Below are positions 1-9,057 of a DNA stretch of 64,000 bases, one piece after another. The translations under genes and the position numbers were made by a program. Numbering within the stretch: the first letter of the stretch is position 1; each line of letters begins with the position of its first letter. The notes below the pieces were generated by a model. The model saw nothing but the letters and a program-made list of their open reading frames with translations, was not told the origin of the DNA and made no database searches. The stretch is taken from NCBI GenBank assembly GCA_963790965.1, contig CAWBQO010000001.1, positions 372,001-436,000 of the forward strand, in the 5' to 3' direction. This DNA comes from CAWBQO01 sp963790965. GTDB taxonomy: Bacteria > Bacteroidota > Rhodothermia > Rhodothermales > DASSAV01.

Positions 1-1
1 C

Positions 2-775
2 GAACTCGTGATCGAAGAATCCCGGCAGTGGCCCGGCTGGGCCGAGACGCCCCCTGCCGTCCATGCCGCGTACTACGAACGCCTGAAGGCCGAGTGGGAC
101 GCCGCCACCCGCGTCCTCGTCAACTCGGATTGGTCCCGCGAGGCGCTTATCGATCAGGGGGTTTCGGCCGATAAGATAATCGTAGTGCCCCTCGCCTACG
201 AACCGCCTGCCGGCCTCCCGGAGACCAGCGTGCGCCCGTCGACAGGCCCCTTGCACGTGCTCTGGCTCGGGCAAGTGGTCCTTCGAAAAGGCATTCAGTA
301 TCTCATCGAAGCCGCACGATCACTGCCGGAAAAAGATTTCACCTTCACCATCGCCGGACCCATCGGCATCTCACCGGACGCCCTGCGCCGGGCACCCGCC
401 AACTTGAAGTTTCTTGGCACCATCACCCGGGACCGCGTCTCGGAAGTATACCGCGAGGCCGACGTGTTCGTCTTGCCCACGGTCTCCGACGGCTTCGCGC
501 TGACGCAGCTCGAAGCCATGGCGCACGGGTTGCCCGTGATCGCCACCCGCAACTGCGGCCGCGTGGTCACGGACGGGGAAGACGGATGGCTGATCGAGGC
601 GCGGAGCACCCGCTCGCTCACGGACGCCCTCGGGCGGTGCCTCGACGAGCGAGATCGTCTGCAGGAGATGGGACGGCGTGCGCGCCAAAAACTCAGCGCC
701 TACACGCTGGAAGCGTATGCGGATCGTCTCGATCAGGCGTATCATGCAATGATTACTGAACGTAGCCTCCTATGA
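2..775 (+). CDS. GT4 glycosyltransferase, 5' end outside the window
   Basis: This is the C-terminal part of a retaining family 4 (GT-B fold) glycosyltransferase that would add a sugar to the lipid-linked exopolysaccharide repeat unit on the cytoplasmic side. The frame is open to the window edge, so the GTG at 8 is probably not the start. Visible are a VNSDWSREALI linker segment typical before the nucleotide-sugar domain, LWLGQVVLRKGIQYLIEA at the start of the Rossmann-like C-domain, and DGFALTQLEAMAHGLPV. The last is the GT4 E-x7-E motif with Asp in place of the first Glu. It is the first gene of a plus-strand run, 40 bp before a Wzy-like polymerase. The family is secure; donor and acceptor are unknown. 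Confidence 0.9.
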   Translation, partial: ELVIEESRQWPGWAETPPAVHAAYYERLKAEWDAATRVLVNSDWSREALIDQGVSADKIIVVPLAYEPPAGLPETSVRPSTGPLHVLWLGQVVLRKGIQYLIEAARSLPEKDFTFTIAGPIGISPDALRRAPANLKFLGTITRDRVSEVYREADVFVLPTVSDGFALTQLEAMAHGLPVIATRNCGRVVTDGEDGWLIEARSTRSLTDALGRCLDERDRLQEMGRRARQKLSAYTLEAYADRLDQAYHAMITERSLL

Positions 776-815
776 ACCGGCCGCACGGCCACGCTACCAA
801 CACCTGTCTTTAGTC

Positions 816-2285
816 TTGAGCACAGTCGCCCCCCCACTTCAGCGCAGACCGGCCGCCGCCGAATGGATCTCCGCGCCGAATAGCGCCGGCACCGCGTTCC
901 TGCTCCTCGGGCTGCTCCTGACCTGGGCTGCCGTGACGGGCAGCACCCCGACGGTAATGGCGCGAACGGCCGCCATCGGTGCCGGGATTGCCATTGGCGG
1001 ATCGCTCGTGTTGGACCTGCGGAACGGCATCTACAGCGTCCTTCGCCCCGACACGATGGCGCTCGTGGCCCTCTACGGCCTCACCCTGCTCGAATTCCTT
1101 TTCCCCCAGCCGAACTTCGACTTCATGGTGAGCGCGAAGGGCACGGAGATGGCCATTACCGCCGTGCTCGTCGGTTTCGGCGGAATAGGGATCGGGCGGA
1201 GCATATCGACCGGCCGCGCGGAAAAGATGAAGACCCTTTTCCGAACGCCCGTCCCGCCGACGCTCGTCATCCGCCTCTTCTGGATCTGCGCCGCCATCGG
1301 CTACCTTAACATGCTCATTGCCGTCGGCTTCAGCGTGGTCGACATGATCCACTACTTCGGATCCGGCCGCTTCACCCAGCCCTGGCAGCGCCCGAAGTTC
1401 GGCAACTGGAGCTCCTTGTTCTACGAGCTGAGCATGCTCATCATGCTCATTCCCCCGCTTGCGGGCGTAGTCTTCGCCCGAGCGACCAAGTTCACGAAGG
1501 CACAGCTTATTCAAGTCGGCGTTATTCTGGCAGTAACCTTCTTCTATGGTTTTGCCAGTGGCACGCGCAATCAATTCGGCTCCTATATCATCGCTTTCGT
1601 AGCCGCCTACCTGATCGCCCAGCCGCCGCGGTTCCAGTTTGGAAGTTTTGCGCAGAACGCCCGTAAATACGCACTTGTGGGTGTCATTCTCATGCTGTCC
1701 GCAGTGGGCATGTATCACATGCTTGCCTTTCGCAATATGGGCCTCTGGACCTATCTGGCGTTGGGGCAACCGGATGTGGAATACATGGAATCCACAGTAT
1801 TCGTGGATTACAACCTCTGGGCCATATCGGAGATCACCGAAGTCTTTCCGGATGAACACGAGTTTCTTGGCTCAGAAATCGCCTACCTGGGACTGATTCG
1901 CCCGATCCCGCGCGCCATGTGGCCCGGCAAGCCGGAAGGATTGAGCATGTCCATCGAGGACGCCGTGGGTGCCAGCCAGATGACCGTGGCGGCCTCGTTT
2001 GTCGGCGAAGCGTACATGTCCGGCGGCCTATTCGGCGTTTTCCTCTTCGGACTCTTTTTTGGCCTGCTCGCGCGATGGTGGTCCGGCTTCGGCGGCCCCT
2101 ATAACTCCGACCTCGGCGTCCTGATCTACGCCTCCGGCTTTTTCGCCATCGCCGTAGGCATGCGCAGCTCCATGACCTTCACGACGGTAGCACTCCCGAG
2201 CATCGCCGCCCTCGCATTCGCCTGGCTCTTCGCCCGCAAGTACACTCCCGCACCAGCCCCCAAAGCAGTGCCCGCCTACCGGTAG
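816..2285 (+). CDS. Wzy-like polysaccharide polymerase, multipass membrane protein
   Basis: A 489-residue, strongly hydrophobic protein with roughly a dozen predicted membrane segments beginning near residue 26. The stretch FFYGFASGTRNQFGSYIIAF (about residues 240-260) resembles the GTR-containing segment of O-antigen/exopolysaccharide repeat-unit polymerases, and a long soluble loop (about residues 320-390) resembles their large periplasmic loop. Such enzymes polymerise undecaprenyl-linked repeat units in the periplasm. The start is a TTG at 816; no ATG lies close by in frame. It sits between glycosyltransferase genes, which supports the call, although Wzy proteins are poorly conserved and an O-antigen ligase is an alternative. 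Its stop codon directly abuts the repeat element that begins at 2286. Confidence 0.75.
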   Translation: MSTVAPPLQRRPAAAEWISAPNSAGTAFLLLGLLLTWAAVTGSTPTVMARTAAIGAGIAIGGSLVLDLRNGIYSVLRPDTMALVALYGLTLLEFLFPQPNFDFMVSAKGTEMAITAVLVGFGGIGIGRSISTGRAEKMKTLFRTPVPPTLVIRLFWICAAIGYLNMLIAVGFSVVDMIHYFGSGRFTQPWQRPKFGNWSSLFYELSMLIMLIPPLAGVVFARATKFTKAQLIQVGVILAVTFFYGFASGTRNQFGSYIIAFVAAYLIAQPPRFQFGSFAQNARKYALVGVILMLSAVGMYHMLAFRNMGLWTYLALGQPDVEYMESTVFVDYNLWAISEITEVFPDEHEFLGSEIAYLGLIRPIPRAMWPGKPEGLSMSIEDAVGASQMTVAASFVGEAYMSGGLFGVFLFGLFFGLLARWWSGFGGPYNSDLGVLIYASGFFAIAVGMRSSMTFTTVALPSIAALAFAWLFARKYTPAPAPKAVPAYR

Positions 2286-3324
2286 GAGCCTGTTGAATAG
2301 TAGAACGCGTAGTATACAACTGAAACCACGGACCGCAGTACCCGCTCAACCTCCCCCTTGAGGGGGATAAAAGGGGGTGTTCTGCAGCATTTAAGACAGG
2401 CAACGAGCCCCATCAGTACTTGAGAACACCCGCCCGCCATAAATGAACAGCTTGTTAGGACACTGTTTAAACAAGGTAAACCCACACTGATCGCCTTAGA
2501 ACATATAAATCACGCCAACGCAACCTCCCCCTTGAGGGGGAAAAAAGGGGGTGTTCTGCAGCATTTAAGACAGGCGACGAGCCCCATCAGTACTTAAGAA
2601 CACCCGCCCGCCATAAATGAACCGCTTGTTAGGACACTGTTTAAATAGGGTAAACACTGACTTATCGCCTTAGTACATATAAATTGCGCAAGCGCAACCT
2701 CCCCCTTGAGGGGGATAAAAGGGGGTGTTAGGCGGCAGTCCAGTTAATAGACACGGCCCCGATTATCTGCGATAGATCCCGGATATCTGACATTATGGAC
2801 CAAGGCACCAACGCAACCTCCCCCTTGAGGGGGATTCAAGGGGGTGTTAGGCGGCGGTCCAGTTAATAGACACGGTCCCGATTATCTGCGATAGATCCCG
2901 GATATCTGACATTATGGACCAAGGCACCAACGCAACCTCCCCCTTGAGGGGGATTCAAGGGGGTGTTAGGCGGCAGTCCAGTTAATAGACACGGCCCCGA
3001 TTATCTGCGATAGATCCCGGATATCTGACATTATGGACCAAGGCACCAACGCAACCTCCCCCTTGAGGGGGATTCAAGGGGGTGTTATGCGGCGGTCCGT
3101 TCGCGTACAAAGCCCTATAAATCTGTGATTCATGCCATTAATGGTAAATCAACAGCCTCTGAACATGATAGTAAGCGCTGTATATATCTGACATTATGGA
3201 CCAAGGCACCAACGCAACCTCCCCCTTGAGGGGGATTCAAGGGGGTGTTAGGCGGCGGTCCAGTTAATAGACACGGTCCCGATTATCTGCGATAGATCCC
3301 GTCATTAGTAAAACAGTAGGCTTT
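2286..3324 (-). repeat. Internally amplified inverted-repeat (MITE-like) element
   Basis: Non-coding block bounded by related ends: GAGCCTGTTGAATAGTAG at 2286 and TTAGTAAAACAGTAGGCTTT ending at 3324, which are imperfect inverted repeats. Inside are seven copies of a core reading AACCTCCCCCTTGAGGGGG, near 2348, 2522, 2696, 2815, 2934, 3053 and 3216. Spacings are therefore two units of 174 bp, three of 119 bp and one of 163 bp. Each core is followed by a G-run and conserved AT-rich sequence (GATTATCTGCGATAGATCC). In reverse orientation the same sequence occurs once at about 30236-30403 and once at about 58631-58800. It starts immediately after one stop codon and ends on the TTG start of the next gene. 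Confidence 0.85.
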
Positions 3325-4419
3325 GAAGTTGCTCCGCGTCGCCTTCGTCACCATCCTCCCCTCGCCCTACCAGGTCGATCTCTTCCGCGCCCTCGCCCGG
3401 CAGCCGGAAACAGACCTGTCCGTCTTCTACATGGAGGAGGAAGCCCCCGATTCGCCCTGGCCGGCCACCGCCCGACAGCCCTACGAACACGTCATGCCGG
3501 GCTTCTGGCTCGGTGCCGCCGGCGCGCGCCTGCACGTCAACTGGAATCTTCCCCGCGCAGCCGATTACGACGTGATGGTCGTCAGTTCCTATATGTCCGC
3601 CACCGGCCAGTACCTCATGCGCTTCGGTATGCGCGGCACCCCCTGGATCTTCTGGGGCGAACGGATGCGGCAACAGCCCCACCCCTTAAAGCGCCTTGTC
3701 CAGAACGCGCTCTCGCTGCCGCTCCGCCGCGCCTCGGCCATCGTGGGGATGGGTACCCTCGCCGAACAATCCTACCGCACGCGCTTCCCCGGCGTACCCA
3801 CCTTCAACATTCCCTACTACACCGACCTGCAGCCCTTCGAAGACGCAGCCGCCGGCACCGATCGATGGGAGGACGGGGAGATTCGATTCATATGCTGCGG
3901 CCAGATGATTGCCCGCAAAGGCATCGATCTTCTCCTGCAAGCCTTCGATCGGCTCGTGGCCGAAGGTTCGCCCGTCCGGCTTATCCTCGTCGGTCGCGAG
4001 GCCGAGCTGCCGTCCATGCTCGCCCGCATGAGCGAACGGGGCCGTTCAGCGGTCGATTTTCGCGGCTTCCATGCCCCTTCGCAGCTCCCCGCCGATTTCG
4101 CCGACGCCGACGCCTTCATCCTCCCGAGCCGCCACGACGGCTGGGGCGTGGTGGTTAACCAGGCCCTCGGAGCCGGACTCCCGATCCGTGTTCCGACGCC
4201 GTCGGCGCTGCGCATGATCTTGTTGAAGAAGAAGTCAACGGGATCGTCTTTCAAAGTGACGACGCCGAGGCCATCTACGCGAGCATGAAGCGCCTTTCGA
4301 CAGACCGGGATCTTCTATCCCTTTGGGGACGTGCCTCTGCCGACAAAGCCGCCGCCTGGTCGCCGGAATCCGGTGCCCGGCGGTGGGTCAACGTCCTTCA
4401 GCAGGTGACGGCGGCATGA
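3323..4419 (+). pseudogene. GT4 glycosyltransferase with a frameshift near 4190
   Basis: The frame from the TTG at 3323 encodes a good GT4 protein (VAFVTILPSPYQVDLFRALA at the N-terminus, MIARKGIDLLLQAF and ILPSRHDGWGVVVNQALGAG in the C-domain). After GLPIRV it loses homology and stops at 4288. The missing end is in the +2 frame: from about 4195 it reads SDAVGAAHDLVEEEVNGIVF and continues to a TGA at 4417-4419, overlapping the next ATG at 4416 exactly as intact operon neighbours do. Loss of one T in the GTTCC run at 4190-4194 explains it. This is either a true inactivation or a sequencing error. The usual second Glu of the E-x7-E motif is Gln here. The TTG start lies inside the repeat end, so the native start may be lost or changed. 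Confidence 0.8.
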
Positions 4420-5606
4420 AGATACTGTTTGCGAGCAGCTCCTCCGGCTCCCGCGGCGGCGGCGAGATTCATCTCCGCTACCTCGCGCAGGAAGTCGCGA
4501 GGCGCGGCCATAACGTTGTTCTTTGGGCTTCCGCCCACCCGCGCATGGACGAGTTGTCGGACGCCTTCGCCGAGTTCGGGCAGGTCGTGCGCGCGGACTA
4601 CACCAACACCTACGACCGTCCCCTCCGAACGCTTCATCCCCACGGCCGTACCCCCGCTCGCCTCGCCGCCGAATGGTCGCGACTCGCCCCGGACTTCATC
4701 CACATCAACAAGCAGAACCTGGAGGATGGACTGGATCTGTTGCAGGCTGCCGACCTCTCCGGCATTCCTTCGCTTGCCGTCGTTCACATAACCCAGCACG
4801 CCCGTTATCTAAAGGCAAAAGGTGCCGCTGCGCGCGACTGGAGGGCGAGACAGGCGCTTCTTCGATACCGCGGCCCTTTGGTTGCCGTTCAGGAAGCGCG
4901 CCTCGACGACCTCTGCGGGTTCCTCGGAGATCGCGCTGACATCTACGCGATTAACAACGGCGTACCCCTCTTGAGCGTGGAAGATCGGGCGAACCTGCGC
5001 CGAGCGACCCGCGCAGAACTCGGCCTCTCGGATGACCAGACGCTGGTGCTGGCCGTTGCGCGCATGATCGAGCCGCAGAAACGGCCGTCGCTATTTCTCG
5101 ATGCCGCTGAGGCAGTGACCGCCGCCCTTCCATCCGCGCACTTTCTTTGGGTCGGAGATGGCCCCTACGCCGAAACCTGGGACGAGCGCCTGTCAACGGC
5201 TCCGTCCGAACGCATCCGGCGTATCCCCTGGGCATCGACCGTCCTGCCGTATCTTGCCGCCGCCGATGTGTTTCTGCACACGGCCGGCTATGAAGGCCTG
5301 CCCCTTGCGGTAATCGAGGCGATGTCCGCGGGCCTGCCTTGCGTCTTACCGAAAGACCTTGCGGCCGACCTGAAAACCTTCCCTCACGATGCCATTGTGC
5401 CTTTCGGCGGCGCGGCCCAGCTCACCGCAATCCTGAGCAACGCCGGTGCCCTTGAAGCCGCCGCATCAGCCGGTCGCGCTTTCGTTGAAGCTGAACTATC
5501 CTTGGACAGAATGGCTGATCGTTATCTTGACCTCTATACGGTCGGCATCAACCAGGCGACGTTCGTCCGAAGCGGTGAGACGAAACGAAGGGTGGCCCAA
5601 CCATGA
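4416..5606 (+). CDS. GT4 glycosyltransferase
   Basis: A 396-residue GT-B glycosyltransferase. The frame is open from 4323, but homology starts at the ATG at 4416 (MKILFASSSSGSRGGGEIHL, with the glycine-rich N-terminal loop of GT4 enzymes). That ATG also overlaps the TGA of the preceding, frameshifted gene in an ATGA arrangement, so 4416 was chosen. The C-domain carries VLAVARMIEPQKRPSLFLDA and GYEGLPLAVIEAMSAGLP, with an intact E-x7-E motif. It overlaps the next gene by 4 bp, indicating translational coupling within the exopolysaccharide operon. The sugar specificity cannot be read from the sequence. Confidence 0.93.
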   Translation: MKILFASSSSGSRGGGEIHLRYLAQEVARRGHNVVLWASAHPRMDELSDAFAEFGQVVRADYTNTYDRPLRTLHPHGRTPARLAAEWSRLAPDFIHINKQNLEDGLDLLQAADLSGIPSLAVVHITQHARYLKAKGAAARDWRARQALLRYRGPLVAVQEARLDDLCGFLGDRADIYAINNGVPLLSVEDRANLRRATRAELGLSDDQTLVLAVARMIEPQKRPSLFLDAAEAVTAALPSAHFLWVGDGPYAETWDERLSTAPSERIRRIPWASTVLPYLAAADVFLHTAGYEGLPLAVIEAMSAGLPCVLPKDLAADLKTFPHDAIVPFGGAAQLTAILSNAGALEAAASAGRAFVEAELSLDRMADRYLDLYTVGINQATFVRSGETKRRVAQP

Positions 5607-6619
5607 CCGTCGCCTTCTTCGAACCCCCCGCTCCCCTGCGTGTCGGCGGCCTTGACCTTGCCATTCGGACGCTCGAAAGGGATCTTGCGCGCAAGGGCAG
5701 CTCCGTCCTCCTCCATCCAGAGCTATCTGCCGTCCGCCCCGATGTGCTGCATTTCCACGGCCTCTGGCAGCGCCCGTTCCTGAAGGCGGCGCGTTGGGCG
5801 CGCAAGAACAGCGTGCCGTACGTCGTCTCACCCCATGGGATGCTCGAGCCGTGGGCCTTCGAGCACAAGGGCTGGAAGAAGAAGCCCTACTTCTACGCGC
5901 TGGAACGGCCGCTCCTGCGCCGGGCCGCTTGCCTGCTTGCTACGGGTGAACAGGAGGCCGCGAACATCCGTCGCTATACAGGTCACCCGAACGCCACCGT
6001 CATTCCGCTTGCGCTAAGCAGCGACACGGCACCTGACTACCAGGGCGCGCGAACACGGCTCGGCTGGAAGGAACACGAAACCGTCGCCGTCTTTCTCTCG
6101 CGCATCCACCCGAAAAAGGGACTGCCGATGCTCTTCGAGGCGCTGTCCGACCTCGGTCCGGAGGCGGCCGCGCGCAACCTGCGGCTCGTCATCGTGGGGG
6201 ACGGCGATGCCTCGTACATCGCTGAACTTCGGAAAGACGCCGCCCGCCTGAGCTGCACGGTATCAGTAGAGTGGACCGGGCCCGTCTGGGGCGACGAGAA
6301 ATGGCGCTATCTGCAGGGGGCCGACCTCTTCTGCCTCCCCACGTATTCCGAGAACTTCGGCATCGCCGTACAGGAAGCCTGCCAGGTCGGCACCCCCGTC
6401 CTCACCACCGACACGACCCCGTGGGGCTTCTTGAACAGCTGGAAGGCCGGCTTCGTCGTCAGCCCCGATGCAGAGCGTATCAAAGCCGCCCTTCGCGAGT
6501 TCCTCACGAGCTTCACGTGGACCGACGCAGACCGGCAGGCGCTCGCCCGGCGCACCCGTGAGCGCTTCGACCCCGACGGAGTGACGCAGCGCTACCTTGA
6601 TCTTTACGAGGCTTTGTAA
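5603..6619 (+). CDS. GT4 glycosyltransferase
   Basis: A 338-residue GT4 enzyme. The N-domain has LHFHGLWQRPFLKAARWARK and VSPHGMLEPWAF, a signature of a GT4 subgroup common in colanic-acid-like and other exopolysaccharide clusters. The C-domain has FLSRIHPKKGLPMLFEAL and PTYSENFGIAVQEACQVGTP with an intact E-x7-E motif. It starts at an ATG overlapping the previous stop by 4 bp and ends in TAATG shared with the acetyltransferase gene, so these genes are translated as one tightly packed unit. It is cytoplasmic or peripheral at the inner membrane. Substrate unknown. Confidence 0.93.
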   Translation: MTVAFFEPPAPLRVGGLDLAIRTLERDLARKGSSVLLHPELSAVRPDVLHFHGLWQRPFLKAARWARKNSVPYVVSPHGMLEPWAFEHKGWKKKPYFYALERPLLRRAACLLATGEQEAANIRRYTGHPNATVIPLALSSDTAPDYQGARTRLGWKEHETVAVFLSRIHPKKGLPMLFEALSDLGPEAAARNLRLVIVGDGDASYIAELRKDAARLSCTVSVEWTGPVWGDEKWRYLQGADLFCLPTYSENFGIAVQEACQVGTPVLTTDTTPWGFLNSWKAGFVVSPDAERIKAALREFLTSFTWTDADRQALARRTRERFDPDGVTQRYLDLYEAL

Positions 6620-7170
6620 TGCCGGTCGACACGCCCCCCGCGCTCGAACTATCGCAGTTCAGAAGCGCCCACAGCCTCCGGAACAAGATCGAGCGCGTCC
6701 TGTGGGGCCTCGTCTACCTGTTTCTCTATCGCCCTTCGCCCCGGCCCTTCCATTTCTGGCGACGATTTCTGCTTCGCCTTTTCGGCGCGCGCGTCGCGCC
6801 CGGTGCCCGTCCCCATCCAACCACCCGGTTCTGGTACCCGCGCAACCTCACGATGGGCGAGAATAGCATCCTCGGAGATTATGTCGACTGCTACTGCGTG
6901 GACCGGATCACCCTCGGCGCGAACGCCGTCGTCAGCCGGTACAGCTATCTTTGCGCCGCCACGCATGATTACAAAGACCCCGCCTTCCCCCTCGTAACCG
7001 CCCCCATCACCATAGGGGCCGGTGCCTGGGTCGCCGCCGACGTGTTCGTCGGCCCCGGCGTCACAATTGGAGCCGGAGCCGTAGTCGGCGCCCGCTCCAG
7101 CGTCTTCCGCGACGTTGCCCCCAGCGCAGTAGTGGCAGGAAGTCCGGCAAAACAGATCAAAACCCGCTAA
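6619..7170 (+). CDS. WcaF-like left-handed beta-helix acetyltransferase
   Basis: A 183-residue hexapeptide-repeat acyltransferase of the type that O-acetylates sugars of exopolysaccharides using acetyl-CoA. The N-terminal half (RPSPRPFHFWRRFLLRLFGA) is the characteristic lead-in of WcaF/WcaB-type enzymes. From about residue 80 there are [LIV]GxxxxI hexapeptide turns (ITLGANAVV, ITIGAGAWVAADVFVGPGV, TIGAGAVVGARS), and ATHDYKD supplies the likely catalytic His. It closes with the usual AGSPAKQIKTR end. It is the last gene of the plus-strand operon, overlapping the previous stop by one base. Repeat sequence begins within about 15 bp of its stop. Confidence 0.9.
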   Translation: MPVDTPPALELSQFRSAHSLRNKIERVLWGLVYLFLYRPSPRPFHFWRRFLLRLFGARVAPGARPHPTTRFWYPRNLTMGENSILGDYVDCYCVDRITLGANAVVSRYSYLCAATHDYKDPAFPLVTAPITIGAGAWVAADVFVGPGVTIGAGAVVGARSSVFRDVAPSAVVAGSPAKQIKTR

Positions 7171-7722
7171 CACACCCCCCAGAACTGTCATCCCGACCAA
7201 GGCCGAGCCAGAAACCCAACAAACGCCGCACCGCCCATCCGAGGCCGCGCGGAGGGACCTCCTAAACCCGCTTCAGCCCACCCCCCCAGCAAACCGCCGC
7301 CACCCAAAAACTCCCAAAGGCCCGCCCCGGAAAAGCCCTAAAAGCCCGCCCCGCACAGCCGCAGACGCGCTCCCTCAAAGCCGTCAAAGCCCGCCCCATC
7401 CAACGCGAGCACACCCCCCAGAACTGTCATCCCGACCAAGGCCGAGCCAGAAACCCAACAAACGCCGCACCGCCCATCCGAGGCCGCGCGGAGGGACCTC
7501 CTCAATCCACTTCAGCCCACCCCCCCAGCACACCGCCGCCACCAAAAAACTCCAAAAGTCCCGCCCCGGAAAAGCCCCAAAAGCCCGCCCCCTCAAAGCC
7601 GTCCAAGCCCGCCCCGTCGACGCCGAGCACATACCCCCCAGATCTGTCATCCCGACCAAGGCCGAGCCAAAAACCCAACAAACGCCGCACCGCCCATCCG
7701 AGGCCGCGCGGAGGGACCTCCT

Positions 7723-7843
7723 AAGAACAGCACAATGTCACCCACACTCCGACGCTGCTCACCCGGGGTTTTCCGTCGAGACGTTACAAGCCTCTTGGCG
7801 CGGTGCCGTAAAAGAACTGCAGCCAAGCGCGGATGGACGCCAA
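7723..7843 (+). repeat. Module Q, copy 1 of 5 (about 121 bp)
   Basis: Begins AAGAACAGCACAATGTCACC and ends near GGATGGACGCCAAA. It always follows directly after the CCTCCT end of a P module. Further copies are at 9223-9343, 9640-9760, 9863-9983 and 10086-10188; the last lacks its end. The copies are nearly identical, so the duplications are recent or are being homogenised. No coding potential consistent with conservation was seen. Confidence 0.85.
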
Positions 7844-8000
7844 ACGCGAGCACACACACCCCCAGAACTGTCATCCCGACCAAGGCCGAGCCAGAAACCC
7901 AGCAAACGCCGCACCGCCCATCCGAGGCCGCGCGGAGGGACCTCCTCAACCCACTTCAGCCCACCCCCAAGCACACCGCCGCCACCAAAAAACTCCAAAA

Positions 8001-8100
8001 GTCCCGCCCCGGAAAAGCCCCAAAAGTCCCGCCCCGGAAAAGCCCCAAAGGTCCCGCCCCGGAAAAGCCCCAAAAGTCCCGCCCCGGAAAAGCCCCAAAA
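8001..8100 (+). repeat. Four 25-bp tandem repeats
   Basis: Four back-to-back 25-bp units starting at 8001, 8026, 8051 and 8076. Each reads GTCCCGCCCCGGAAAAGCCC followed by CAAAA, with one CAAAG variant at the end of the second unit. Single copies of the unit occur elsewhere in the same field, so this is a local slippage expansion of the C-rich module. Confidence 0.9.
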
Positions 8101-8739
8101 GCCCGCCCCCTCAAAGCCGTCCAAGCCCGCCCCGTCGACGCCGAGCACACCCCCCAGAACTGTCATCCCGACCAAGGCCGAGCCAGAAACCCAACAAACG
8201 CCGCACCGCCCATCCGAGGCCGCGCGGAGGGACCTCCTCAACCCACTTCAGCCCACCCCCCCAGCACACCGCCGCCACACAAACACTCCCAAAGTCCCGC
8301 CCCGGAAAAGCCCCAAAAGCCCGCCCCCGCACACCCGCACACCCGCAGAAGCCCGCCCCCTCAAAGCCGTCCAAGCCCGCCCCGTCGACGCCGAGCACAC
8401 CCCCCCAGAACTGTCATCCCGACCAAGGCCGAGCCATAAACCCAGCAAACGCCTCCCCTTTATCCGAGGCCGCGCGGAGGGACCTCCTATACCCGCTTCA
8501 GCCCACCCCCAAGCACACCGCCGCCACCCAAGAACTCCCAAAGTCCCGCCCCGGAAAAGCCCTCGACGCCGAGCACACCTCCCCAGACGGTCATCTCCAC
8601 AACGCCCGTGAAGGATTCGCAACAGGTGTGACCACGAAATCCCCACAATACCAGCCTTGCCTGCGGGTAGAAGAAAGCCTGACGATAGGTCATAGAAGCG
8701 AGATAATGAACCACCCCGGATGTGACCGCCCCCAACCCG

Positions 8740-9057
8740 ATGCCGGCGCGCAGTTACTTCGTCTATATCGTCACCAATGAGTACCGCAACGTACTCTACA
8801 CAGGCGTGACTGGCGACTTGCAGCACCGCACGGCACAACATGCAGATGGGCACGGCAGCGGCTTCACAAGCCGGTACAAAACCACAGAACTAATCTACTT
8901 CGAACGCCACACCCATGTGATGGACGCGATTCGGCGAGAGAAACAGATAAAACGCTGGACCCGTCTGAAAAAGCTCCAGCTGATCTCCACGATCAATCCC
9001 CAAATGCAGACGCTCTCCCCGACCCCATACAGTTCACCACCTCACGTCAACAAATAA
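8740..9057 (+). CDS. GIY-YIG single-domain nuclease
   Basis: A 105-residue protein with a complete small GIY-YIG fold: YFVYIVTNEYRNVLYTGVTG gives the two motif strands (VYI and YTGVT), followed by DLQHRTAQH with the catalytic-helix Arg, GSGFTSRYKT, and RREKQIKRWTRLKKLQL as the basic C-terminal helices of the YhbQ/COG2827 type. The domain ends near residue 90; the remainder is a Pro/Ser/Thr-rich tail. The ATG at 8740 was chosen because the domain starts six residues later; a GTG at 8722 is possible. It is the only recognisable gene in a 3-kb repeat field. Relatives are metal-dependent endonucleases of uncertain cellular role. Its location suggests, but does not prove, a link to repeat spread or cleavage. 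Confidence 0.9.
   Translation: MPARSYFVYIVTNEYRNVLYTGVTGDLQHRTAQHADGHGSGFTSRYKTTELIYFERHTHVMDAIRREKQIKRWTRLKKLQLISTINPQMQTLSPTPYSSPPHVNK

Larger units (their letters stand above)
7171..8739. repeat. Repeat field, left part: composite GTCATCCCGACC repeats
   Basis: No gene is seen here. The block is built from interspersed modules. Module P (78 bp, TGTCATCCCGACCAAGGCCG to GGAGGGACCTCCT) begins at 7186, 7425, 7645, 7869, 8161 and 8412. It resembles the widespread bacterial intergenic family that starts GTCATnCCGA and ends GGAnCTCCT. Between the P copies is a C-rich module (CAGCCCACCCCC, CCGCCGCCAC, CCGCCCCGGAAAAGCCCC). Module Q (see 7723) occurs once. Open frames across the field are repeat artefacts. 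The last 150 bp before the nuclease gene contain only a degenerate P copy near 8585. Confidence 0.9.

Noticed and set aside
8..10. GTG at 8 as the real start of the first glycosyltransferase
   Set aside because: Protein homology begins in the middle of the N-domain and the frame is open to base 2, so the gene starts outside the window.
810..1859. Minus-strand frame of 349 codons opposite the polymerase gene
   Set aside because: Antisense shadow of a membrane protein gene in GC-rich DNA; charged, low-complexity product with no domain.
7735..8780. Long open frames on both strands across the P/Q repeat field (for example 7735-8439 and 7833-8780 plus, 7759-8241 minus)
   Set aside because: They are translations of the tandem repeats, open in several frames at once, with the same peptide strings recurring at each copy and no domain.
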